This document shows, in pieces, positions 21,019 through 32,379 of a DNA stretch of 64,000 bases. How positions within the stretch are numbered: the first letter of the stretch is position 1; each line of letters starts with the position of its first letter. The DNA comes from Myrica gale (Eukaryota; Streptophyta; Magnoliopsida; Fagales; Myricaceae): assembly GCA_963930655.1 (NCBI GenBank), contig OZ005602.1, forward strand, positions 2,053,501 to 2,117,500, written 5' to 3'. The notes below the pieces were generated by a model. The model was not told the DNA's origin. It searched no databases and was given only the letters and a program-made list of their open reading frames with translations. A program made the position numbers and the translations under genes.

Positions 21019-22404
21019 TTTATATCATGGTACAATATACCATATAAGAGGTTGCTCAATTAACATTTAGTGACTATATATCTCTCGTTACCCAAAAAAA
21101 GCTTTTTGAGTAAAAAATAGAAGAAGCAAAGTATATAAATTACAAGGCTTAATAAACCCTCTGATGATTAAAAAAATCAAAGCCACATCACAGTCTTGAT
21201 AGCATGCGACTAGTTTAAAATTCTTGGTCATATTGCATACAAAAATGAAGACTAGAGGCTAAAGCTAGCAATAGCATTCAAACATATCATTAAAAATTAT
21301 AAGAGACAACGTACGGCTTTTAGAGCCTTAAGAAGGCAAGTGACTAGCTAGCTTGGGATTTATTGCACTGCAAGAATTGGAAGTTTATTTGTATAATGTC
21401 CCTTCACAATCTGGAAAAAATACACAAGCACTTCTTCCTTATACCCTAGCCCATTGATCATGGCTTTGGGTAAATTGTATTTGGAAACTGGCTGAGAACA
21501 AAATAATATAACACCAAATTATCTAAAAGATATATTATAGTGACTCTTGCGGATCCTTAAAGAGTAGCTATACAAAACATGATTTCAGTCCAAAGCTACT
21601 TAACCGAGAGTCACATCAACACTCTTCTGAAAATATCTAAAACAAAAGTAGGACTAATTCATTGTTCTGTATAACATGTGAGAGTTGCATATTTCAATTA
21701 TATTTTTACTTTATTTAATTACTAGCTGTTCACCTATAATGTTGATACGGCATACTATCACTAAATGGATTATATCTAGGGGCAGTTCATATCTTGGTTA
21801 ATAGACATATGACTAATCCTAAGTCTCTAAGAGTTTTTAATGAGATGTGAGCTGTAGAACTTCCATTTAATTGTTCCTTCAATACAAACGGGTGGGGGAG
21901 ATGCATCACAACTTTTTCTTTTTCTTTTTTAGGAGCAGAAACTTTATACGACAAGCTATCTAAAATGTAGGTAAATTCCAAAGGGATTAATGCGGTGCCC
22001 TACCGTTCAATCTGATGTTAAGAGGAATCGAATTTGAAACCTTACGTATTATCACACCGTCTATCTGTAGTGTGCCTTATCTTTAGCCACTCAGAATACG
22101 ATGAATGCATCTAACCTTGCCTATCCATCATGCATAATTTGCTGAAAGCTTTAAGATGACTGATTTAAACATCAATGGTAAAGTCATATTCAGCCAGCAA
22201 AATTGATTCTGATACAAGTTGCAAAAGCCTTGTCTTATCAGTAAACTACTGGACTGAAATTTACCAAATGATTAGGATCCCTGACCAATTTGCTTCAACT
22301 GAGTGGACATGAATAATGAATCGAAGCTGTAGATTTTGCATTCCATGAGGTTCCAACTCTGCAAAGAAGCTGTCAAACTTGCTAGTCAGTAACTTTGGGT
22401 CCTA
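21019..22404. other. intergenic, no supported gene
   Basis: AT-rich DNA with no coding or RNA gene and no repeat border I can define. Confidence 0.4.
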
Positions 22405-22500
22405 TATTTCTTTTTTCTTTCCTTATTCTTTTTTTTTTGTAAGTATTTTCTTTCCTTATTCTTTTTTTTTTTTTAAGCATTTTCTTTCCTTATTCGTTTT
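22405..22500 (+). repeat. pyrimidine-rich tandem repeat, about 43-bp unit
   Basis: TTTTCTTTCCTTATTC followed by a T run and TAAG is repeated nearly three times. Confidence 0.75.
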
Positions 22501-22648
22501 GCCTTTTTTTTCCCCTTTGTTTTGTCCGCCGCAGTCTGTCCATGGAAAGTGAGGAACACGTGGCAGCATCTCATAACTCATAAGCATGCAAAGCTACTGT
22601 TGATGACTTTGAGGCAAATTGGCGTTTCAGTTGAATGTGGTAGTGACG

Positions 22649-22788
22649 CATCTCTATCTTCTTATTCTGCAGTGAAAACTGCTAATAAAGTAGCCTAAGC
22701 GGTCAGGTATGGTGCACTACCACATCTCTCTCTTCTTAAACTGCAGTGAAAACTGCTAATGAAGTAGCCTAAGCGGTCAGGTATGGTG
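22649..22788 (+). repeat. 74-bp tandem duplication upstream of the MATE gene
   Basis: Bases 22649-22714 and 22723-22788 are about 94 percent alike: CATCTCT...TCTTCTTA, CTGCAGTGAAAACTGCTAAT, and AGCGGTCAGGTATGGTG. Each unit holds an internal inverted repeat around GCAGTGAAAACTGC. The copies lie 1.1 kb before the MATE start codon and just upstream of a CT-rich leader-like stretch, so they may belong to its promoter. Confidence 0.8.
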
Positions 22789-22879
22789 GGTCCACCATGA
22801 ATTTATTATTACACCAGGATCACATTCTGGCCGGGAATTTCGTCGAATGGTCTTATACTTGAAGACCACAATAATTAAG

Positions 22880-23847
22880 CTTTCCTCTCTCTCTCTCTCT
22901 CTCTCCCTGTCACACAAAACACGCACGCACTCATTGTGGATGGTGTGTTATGTTGTTCTTGAGGTTCTTGTTTGAAAGAGAGCGAGAGAGGGACACTTAA
23001 CTGTTCTTCCGGGCTTTGAAATAGGTGGTTGGTTCTTGTATGCATGATTTACTGAGGTTTCAAAGCTTCTGTAAGCTACGAGTTTCAAAAAGCCATGCCT
23101 GAAGTTCTTGTTAAGATTCTTGAGAAAGTGGGTGACACGGACACCCCCCTCAGCTTTGAATTCCGTGGATTGTTTTCTTAAGAGGAGTCGAGGTTGCAAA
23201 GCTAGAAGTCCAGATTTCTTTCGCTTCCAAGCAGGCAAAGTGAGAAGCACTCCTCCACTGGACAAAGAATCTAAAGTCGTACGACGTGTTGATTATCTGG
23301 TTGTGAGGCTTCAAAGCTAATAGAGGCTTACGAGTTAGGAACTTTCAACGGAAACTTCTTTGGGCTTCCTGTGCGAGTGAAAGGTGTTTCTTTTTCTCTG
23401 GAATTTGGATGTATGTCATGAGCGAGCGAGAGAGAGTAATCTAGACGAATGAATCTTAGGAGTTAGGAGTTTCCCGGGGTTGGATTCTCAAGGCTAACAG
23501 CATTTTTTGGGTAGTACCGTAGTAGGTGCGATTTTTGGACGCAAACCAATTAGTATGTTACTCAAGACAAACCAATTAGTATGTTAAGCAAGCTATATAT
23601 GGTGTTTCTTCGTATTCCTTGAAGATTTTTTGGCTTTTAGACAAAGGTTCATGGATTTTTCAGTGTACAGTATGAATTGGAATGCAAGCAAATTAATTAG
23701 TTGACGGTAGAATCTGAAGGTTATGGAGCTCAATTTTTGGCTTTTGTTTCGCAGCATACACTGATAAGTCTTCTTGCTTCAAAGGACTTGTACGCCAGCG
23801 TTATTGTCTTGCTATAAAGGCAACTTGATTAACTGACTTGTTCACTA
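22880..23847 (+). other. likely promoter and 5' leader of the MATE gene
   Basis: A CT microsatellite (about 22885-22908) is followed by about 900 bases of mixed sequence up to the start codon. Small frames here are not protein-like. Leader introns are likely but cannot be placed from sequence alone. Confidence 0.4.
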
Positions 23848-26800
23848 ATGGCTGAAGAAGATTATTCATATCCTTCCAGGGATAAGAGGAGAATTCCACT
23901 ATGCATCTTCTTTAACAACGCCAGGTATTATTTCAATAAATTTGCATTTAGAGGTTATTGACTCTGTAGTTAGCTTCTAGTGTGAAAACTATAAGCAACA
24001 TGACTCTTACCGGCTCTAAATGGTCATCGATGTTTTTGCCTGAAACTATTTTGTTATGCAATTTCACATATTCCTGGCCCCTGAGGACAAACATATATAT
24101 ACACACAGAGATGCAGGGAACTTTATGTTCACTAAATTTCCCCATAATTAATATAAAGCTGACCTTGTTATCCCCCTCCCCTGCTAGGACAGGCATCTAG
24201 CAGAAAAGCCACTCCTACACCTCTCCTTTGTAAGGGGCACCATGGCTAATTCATGTTCTAGGTTCTTTAACAATACTTGCATAGTGGTCTTGAAACAACT
24301 TGGTCAGTTCTTTTTCTATTAATATTACTATTTTTCCTCAAATTAGGCTCACTCTTATTCATTCTTGTAAATAAAAATCCTACCTGAAATAAAATCAAGG
24401 TGTGCATGGCCCTGCCAGTACAAGTAGGAGAATACTATTTTCGGATAAAGCAGGCTATAATTGATGCTTAGCATTTTTGTTTTGTTGGTAATTCGAGGAT
24501 TTCACAGGGGAGGATGTGTTGACTTGTGTTATCATATCATCAGGCATTTCCTTTTCATTCTATGTAAGAGACAACTGTTGATTTCTCTGTTTTATGAGCA
24601 GACTCATCTTTAAACTGGATGAACTTGGCTCAGAAATTGCACAGATTGCATTTCCAGCTGCACTAGCTTTGACAGCTGACCCTGTTGCTTCTCTAGTGGA
24701 TACAGCATTCATTGGCCAAATAGGTATTTCCGTTTCTCTTCAACTATTCCACTCAGAATGAGAAATTATCTTCTGTTGTGTTCCATTTGTGTTCTTTATG
24801 TTCCAACTACAAAATGGGGCCACACTTTTCTTTATACAATATCTAATTTTTATATAATTGCGGTTGGTGCTCTGCTTCTGAAAATTTGCCCTATTTTCTA
24901 TGAAACTTGTATTCTTTTTGTTCCAACTACAGAATGGCGCCACAATTTTCTTTCTAAATGGCTTAATTTTTATAAAATTCATATTCGTCTTGTGCTGTCT
25001 AAACCTCTTAGCAGATGCCGTAATAGTTGACACAGCTCCTTGAAAAACTTATATTTAACATAATAACAATTTGATGCATTCATTTTTTTGAAAGCACAAT
25101 AGCTTCTCATCATTCTGCATATGTGCTAAATAGCAGACTGGCAAGTTTAGGACTATGGTTCCTTGTCATAATCATGTCAAACACAGATGGATCAAAAATT
25201 CGGATATGATTCTAATGTTGAAATTGTGTTTTCGAAACAATTATTTTTTAACTGAACGATGGACTTGCCTTATGCATCCATCCAGGTCCAGTGGAACTTG
25301 CTGCTGTAGGTGTTTCTATTGCTCTATTCAATCAAGTATCAAGGATTGCAATATTCCCACTTGTCAGCGTCACGACCTCTTTTGTTGCGGAGGAAGATGC
25401 TATTGGAAGCAGAAACCCTGAAGCACAGGACTGTGACAATTTGGAAACAGGTTCAACAACAAATAGCGAAGATAAAGAGTTGATACCAAGAAATGGTACA
25501 CTTCCCCTGTTTCCATTCTTTCACGCTCTATTTACTGTTAATCCTTCATATTGGTTTTCATTTTCGAATGTCAGTTCCTTTACAGGTTAATGCACTGCCC
25601 CTCCTAAGTTGATGTTGTAAGCCAGTATTATGTCTTGTATTTTCTCTATCAGGTGCATGTGAGGACCCATACCAGACAAAACTAAGTGGTGCTAGCTTTG
25701 ATATAAATAAGATTGAGAATCAAAGGAGGCATATTCCCTCTGCCTCATCAGCATTGGTTATTGGCAGCATACTTGGTCTCATACAGGCCATATTCCTCAT
25801 ATCAGGAGCAAAACCTCTATTAAACTTCATGGGAGTCAGTTCTGTAAGTCTTTCAGTTAAAGTGCCAAGTAACTCATGCATTTGTACGGCTCAATATTCT
25901 TATTAGTCTTCCTTCATCATCAATTCGTTGGATTTATTACCATGTGATTATTCTAACAGCTTTGTGCTATTTTATATTTATAGGATTCCCCCATGCTAAC
26001 CCCAGCACAACAGTACTTGACATTGCGGTCACTTGGTGCCCCTGCGGTTCTTCTCTCGTTGGCCATGCAAGGGGTATTTCGTGGATTTAAGGACACAAAA
26101 ACACCTTTATATGCTACCGGTACACCTTAACAGAGAGAAATAGTTCAACTTATGATTTGATCTTTATCAACATATACAACTACACAACATTTGATTTGCC
26201 TTCTCCAATTCTGAATCATCTTGAATCTTGTATGTAGTGGCAGGAGATGCAACAAACATAGTACTGGATCCACTATTTATGTTTGTTTTTCGTCTGGGTG
26301 TCAGTGGAGCAGCCATTGCACATGTCATATCCCAGTAGGCCCTTGTAAATCTTTGTACGCATGTACTTCATGAGTATCTTGACAGAGGACTCTCTTCTAA
26401 TCGTGCATCATTTTGTTGGTCAATATAGGTACCTCATTGCAGTTATACTCTTCTGGAAATTAATGACACAAGTTGATCTCTTACCTCCAAGTATCAAACA
26501 TCTGCAATTTGGCCGATTTCTTAAAAATGGTATGGCTTTTATTTTGCTTCAGTGGATGCTTTGCCAAGACTGGTACAATTTATTAGAATCTAGAATCTCT
26601 TAGTTTGTCCACTGAGGTTCCTCATTCTACTGGCTGTACTTCTTGTTGTAAGGCCCAAAATATTCCATCCTGTTTGACGGAACAAGTGGTGTAGGAATTG
26701 TTTTTAGAGAAAATCAAGTACCATTCATTTAATCTGGTATAGACAAATAATAGGTTACTAAAGATGTAATCAGGCTGTTTCCTGGTTCTCGTCAGCCTCT

Positions 26801-29037
26801 TATTCGTGATACTGTTTGCTGCTGTCCTAAATATTAATAAATTTTACTTCATAGCTTATCCGGTGCAGTGTCAATCGACACTCTCCATTTTGTCAGTCCA
26901 TATTTTTCAATTAGCATTGTGTAGTGTCTAATGCGGAACGAAAAATTGGTGAAATGGTACCACCCAAAGAAGCTCAGAAAATAGTTCTGACGTCCTCATA
27001 AAAGCCTTCCACTCTCTTTAGATGTGAGGATTATCAATTTTTTGACATTTTTAAGTTGATACCCCATTAGTCTTTTCTTCCTTTGTACTTGAACTCCAGG
27101 TTTTCTACTGTTGATGAGGGTCATTGCTGTGACATTCTGTGTGACACTGGCTGCATCAATGGCTGCACGCCAGGGATCAACATCCATGGCTGCATTTCAA
27201 GTTTGCTTGCAGGTTTGGTTGGCAACATCACTTCTTGCTGATGGGTTGGCTGTTGCTGGGCAGGTTAGAAATGATTTCTCTACTTCCTGAATCTATGGAG
27301 ACCGGTAGTTTTTGTTTCTCAAAGCAAAGGATGTAGCAATGTGCCAATATGCGAAGAAACGATGAAAGGCTTAAATAGATGAAGATAATTGAATCAATTT
27401 TGATTAATATCTCCAAAGTTCCCTTCCTTGTGTTCCATCGGAAGGAACGTCCATTAATCTAACCAAGTTGTGCATTCAGTATCTAGCAGAGTTCTGCAAT
27501 AACAACTGTAACAGTTCTTAGGTGGTGTCTAAGGACGGTTCAGCAATTTAATCTCCTCAACTCGAATTCATGGGGTTGCTTTCTTCTATCATTCTTAAGC
27601 CTGTCCAATCCTGAATTGTTACTAACTCCAGCCTTTTGACTAAGGAAGTATCAGCTTTTGGAAATTACAGAAAACTACAATGTCTTTATCTCTCTGCCCC
27701 TCCCACAACGAATTTCATGACAGGCCTTTTGCTGTTTGTACACTCTAAAGCAGTGCAACACCTCTATTGATCCTAGTACCAAATTGTTTAACTTCACCCC
27801 TTAAATACTGCGAGTCTCTTATGCATTGTCATGGTACATTATTACTCCATTTTTGTAGGTTCTTTTCTCTGAATTTACCTGTTCATATCCCAAACATTAG
27901 TTTCTTTTCATTCTTTCAGGCAATACTTGCAAGTGCCTTTGCAAAGAAGGATTATGACAAGGCTGAAACAGCAGCATCTCGAGTATTGCAGGTGCTGTAG
28001 CATAGTCCCTCTTCTTACCTGTTTTTTTTTTTCCATTACGTTTCACGTAGGGCTGTATCATGCCATATATAGAAAGATTACACGTCTTACTAATATGATT
28101 GTTCTGCTAAGTGTCTGATGCATTTGTACTGCAGCTGGGGTTGGTTCTTGGTCTGATTCTTGCAGTTGTCCTTGGAGTGGGGTTACCTTTTGGAGCAAGA
28201 TTATTTACAAAGGATGCAGATGTCCTCCAACTTATTGGTGTAGCCATTCCGGTATTCTTCTGTCAGAAAACATCAATACCATTATTGAACTGTCTGATCC
28301 CAAATAATGCAGGAGCTAATTATTTTTTTCTCATAATCAGTTCGTTGCAGCTACTCAACCCATTAATGCCTTGGCCTTTGTTTTCGATGGCGTGAACTTT
28401 GGGGCATCTGATTTTGCATATTCAGCTTTCTCCATGGCAAGTCTCTAGTCCCTCTCCTTCATTTCAGAAACATCGGTTTGAGATGAGGAATTTTGGTGAA
28501 TTCATCCTGCATATGCTGTCTCTCAGTGCTAAAATGATAAGAACATATTCTTCCAGTTCGAACAGTACATAAAAATAAAAAGAATGATAATCATCAAGTT
28601 GACATTCTTCTTTCTCCAGATTATGGTGGCCATTGTCAGCATTCTATGTCTATTTCTTCTCTCCTCCAGTCATGGGTTCATTGGCCTCTGGGTTGCTCTG
28701 AGCATCTACATGAGTCTTCGAACATTTGCTGGATTTTGGAGGTAAGTTCTTCATTTGGATCCAGTCTCCCTCCCCCACTTCTTCTCCTTGCACTCTTTGT
28801 TTGGTCTTAGATTTGGATTGGATCCACATATCTTACGCGTCAAATGATTAAGAGTTTACATTAATATAACTAAGGAAGCAATAGTTCTAATTGCCATTAC
28901 ATTGAAATTTAAACTGCTTCTTTTCTTGAACACTGGCATGCTGACAAATCAGTGTAAAGATCCTTGTTAATCTTGTGTCCCTGCATATATGCAGAATTGG
29001 GACAGGAACTGGTCCTTGGAACTTTCTCCGGAGCTAG
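23848..29037 (+). CDS. DTX42: MATE citrate-type transporter, DTX42/AtMATE-like
   Basis: Thirteen coding exons: 23848-23924, 24602-24723, 25286-25495, 25653-25843, 25984-26119, 26238-26334, 26429-26529, 27100-27263, 27920-27991, 28135-28251, 28341-28436, 28620-28741, 28995-29037. Every junction keeps frame; total 515 residues. All introns are GT-AG except the eleventh, ATG|GCAAGT, a GC-AG intron. After a polar N-terminus come LPAALALTADP-type and ASLVDTAFIGQIGPVELAAV motifs, then a long cytoplasmic loop (about 102-165) between the second and third helices, diagnostic of the citrate-exporting MATE clade. LAMQGVFRGFKDTKTPLYAT, LQVWLATSLLADGLAVAGQ and the ending GTGTGPWNFLRS fit DTX42/AtMATE better than FRD3. 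Such plasma-membrane proteins export citrate for aluminium tolerance or xylem iron loading; the substrate here is inferred. Confidence 0.93.
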
Positions 29038-29440
29038 CTGGACCTTTAATTGTTATCGTTTCAATATATAGTTTCTTCACATATCTATCTCCGAAAAGTT
29101 GCTAGTTGTTCCATGAATTTAATCTCAGACCTCAGGGAACCTCTTTTTGCGGTCTAAGATCTATCCTAGCTGTAATTTCCTGTAACATGCTTCGTGCTTG
29201 GTTGCCTGAGACTCACCTCCTTGAACAGAAAAACTGGAAACATTTTATGATGTGCAAAAGAATCTCCACAGTCACCCATAATGATCACGGGGGAATGTCA
29301 TAAAAGCATCCTTTCCGAATTTAGTGCCTCTATAGAAGTAGTGAGATCATATTCCTTTTAAAGGTTTACCCTAGACATGTTCTTCCAGATTATTCACCAA
29401 AAGCAAGCACGTGACGAAAGAAAGCAATAAGCGCATGTTA
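29038..29440. other. MATE 3' flank
   Basis: Probably 3' untranslated and downstream DNA. No gene. Confidence 0.4.
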
Positions 29441-29541
29441 TATATATAAGGAGCAAACTACAGATCGTTTGAGATATATATATATATAAGGAGCAAACTA
29501 AAGATCGTTTGAGATATATATATGGAGCAAATTATAGATCG
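29441..29541 (+). repeat. tandem repeat, about 40-45-bp unit, 2.6 copies
   Basis: TATATATATAAGGAGCAAAC, then TAAAGATCGTTTGAGA, repeats twice, followed by a shortened third copy (GGAGCAAATTATAGATCG). Confidence 0.8.
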
Positions 29542-29929
29542 GCACGTCATTTTTTTTTGCGTCATCTTGATCTCAAGCACGTGATTAAGCTAAGCTAGAT
29601 GAATTCAATTTATTTACTCCGGGATTTCAAAGTCCAACAGTTCGGACGTGCTGCCGTCGTTAAAAAAGAAGAAAAAGTGAAGCTATTGTAAGCACCTTGC
29701 CGGTCAAAACTTTGAGAATCAATTGATGATAAAAAAATTGTTTATAATTCAGTTCTTTATTATAATTATTATTATTTTGGTAACGAGGAAACCCGTGCTC
29801 AGCTCTATTCTCCCGTCAAGATGGACTTTGAGCTAGGTGGAGAGAGTGCAGTAAACCTCGGGTCTGGAGGATTACGACTGATTAAGTTCTTTAGTGGTTC
29901 TGAGAGAGACTCAGAACTAGCGACCTAAG
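29542..29929. other. intergenic, no supported gene
   Basis: No gene. The part from about 29780 (GTAACGAGGAAACCCGTGCT) resembles anonymous dispersed plant repeats but has no borders I can define. Confidence 0.3.
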
Positions 29930-30660
29930 CATACTTAAATGCTATGGTTATAAATGAATCGAGTTGTTTATGAACAATTTGAATTCGGCTTACATAAGCT
30001 CGACTTAAGCTCAGTTCGTTTAATAAATCAGTCGAGTTCAAATTAATTTATAACTCAAATATTAAACGAGCTAAACTCGATTCGGCTCGATTTAAGTTTA
30101 TAAGTTCGACTTGGCTCATTTTAATTTATTTAAAAACTCGGTATACTTGTATGTATTATAAGTTTCTTATTTTTTTGTTGGTTTATATTTAATAATCACA
30201 TATTAGTAAAATATGCATTTGATTGTATTGACATATGAATGGATGAGTATTATTCATAAAGACATGTTATGCCCTCTATATATTAAATATATGTTGTCGG
30301 TTATTTTTTCCAATTAACATAGATCACACAAATGTTAAGTGTTTATGATATGTCTTGTATTATGTAGTATGACACAATATGTCAAGACTTTATTTGAGTT
30401 TTGTTTGTGATCTGTGTTTTTTAAGAAGTTTAGATTTTGTTGGTTGGTTCGAGTTTGAGCTCGATTCGAATAAGCTCAAACTCAACTCGTGTATAAATGT
30501 TTATAAATCGAGTTTGAGCTCGTTGGAACATGAATTTTTTTTCATCCGAGCTAAGTTCTAACACTCTTGCAAAAGTTCAGCTCGAACTTGAACTCGCGTA
30601 TATATCTAGTAAGCCGAGTTCAAAGAGTCAATACTCGACTCGGCACATAAGCTCTAAGAA
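29930..30660. repeat. GAGCTCGA-rich repeat, probable non-autonomous transposon remains
   Basis: Two blocks dense in CGAGTT, GAGCTCGA and AACTCGA motifs (about 29955-30130 and 30430-30655) flank an AT-rich centre. The design, motif-rich ends around a plain core, is the same as in the CCGG-rich elements at 1-612 and 60354-60731. No terminal repeat or duplication was settled. Confidence 0.4.
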
Positions 30661-32379
30661 GTTATATAAGGTGGTTCTTTTTAATTAAAAATTACAAACC
30701 CGTGCATCGAATCCCTAGTCGAGCTACTTCAAATGCATTTGACTGAACAGATAGAAAATCTAAATGTTAATCTTCTTTTCAACGTTTATTCTAGTTTGTA
30801 ATTTGCCGCGCTCACAATGGTTGACTGCTAGTCAAAATTGCAGTTCACCAACATAACACCGACTTTGTTCCTTGCAAGTTGAAGTCATAGATTCTAAAAC
30901 TTGCCCGCAAGGGACGGGTCCCCCCCGGAAACAAAGAATCATGTTCTCACTTTCTTTTTCCTTTCCAATCAATATAAGAATCATATTCTCACGCATTTAC
31001 ATACGGCGTGTGATAGAATTCTTCCAACCCATCCTCAAGGGGTAAGCTCAAGAAGTAGGTCGAGGCTTGATAATCACTATCCCATAATATTGTACGTCAA
31101 GGTTTCGAATCTCCACTTGCGTATTAAATCTTTTGAGACTACTCTCAAGACTTATGATTTGGTAATTACCTAGTATGTATAGGATGGAGGCACGGTACGC
31201 GAGAGATTAGTCAGAGCAAAGCGTCGAGTACCCTAGTTATTAAAAAAAAACATCTTCCAACACGCAAGTCTCGTCTCTTACTTATGAGAACCTCTTTTAT
31301 ATATGTTTTCTTTGGTATTACACGTTATGAAAATATAGGCCTCGAGCGTGTAAAAGCTATCGAAATTTGAAACTCTAATTTCATATACAACATTTATATT
31401 TAGAATACAATAAGATTCATTTCGATATTTTTTTATTAGACCATGACAAAGATTGATATATAAATGTAAATTGCAAAATCTAACATAAAATAATAATTAT
31501 GATTACATGTACATAGCATAAATAATCCATCTAATGATAATTGATTCTGTATCATATATATGTAATTCAAACTTATACCCTTATTTATATTCTATGCTTG
31601 TAAGGTTGTTCTTCCTCTCTCTCTTTTTTTGCGTTTTAAGGCTTTGATTATTCGAATTAATAAGTTGTTCGCCCGCACATACTCAGTGAGTCATGAATCC
31701 ATGTCCTCAACCTCTAACCTGACTGGGGAGGAAGTGCCATGAAAGGTAGAGCTAGCTCAAGGAACTGGGCACTTCACTATTTCCCCCAGCAAAGTTGGAA
31801 AGTGCGTTCCAGACGAAAAGATTGCGAGTGGGCACTGAATGTCCAAACCACCGGTAAAACCGTTCAAAGACGTTGTACAATTTCAACACGTTCGTATAAC
31901 CCCGACAAGATTCTCCCACGTGGGAAGACACCCGGATCGGGAAACCGTCCAGGTGGGTAGAACTGGAGATTTCGTATTAAAGAAAAAAAAAAGCCACTAA
32001 CTTTGATTTTGTATCGTAAAAGCTTTTGGGTGGAGAATTTTGGACCTCAGATTTTTGTCTGGTTAAGGTTTTTCAAACTTGACGCACCTTCCCAATCCAC
32101 CTTTTTCCTACACTTTCCTTGCACACAAAAATCATTCCTGCCCCTAAGCACTTTCCTGCTTAAGATTCCTTTTTCTTCATTCCTTGAATATTTGACTCAA
32201 ATTGCCAATCTCCAATTTTCTCGGGCACGCATTTGCGCTTTCTTGGTTCTTATTAGTGGGTTTTATCTCTTGTTCTCTTGAGTTACACTTCCAAGATTGA
32301 AGTAAGCGATAACCGTACGTGATCTTTGTATAGGTCTTGGAAGTTCAAAGTTTGAATTTTTGTGTGTGGGAGAGGAAGG
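30661..32379. other. intergenic DNA and RBCX upstream region
   Basis: Near 31040-31110 a stretch with TAAGCTCAAGAAGTAGGTCG and AAGGTTTCGAATCTCC loosely resembles the A and B boxes of a tRNA-derived SINE, but no borders are seen. Frames near 31739-31960 and 32003-32281 match nothing I know. The last few hundred bases are the likely promoter and leader of the RbcX gene. Confidence 0.35.
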
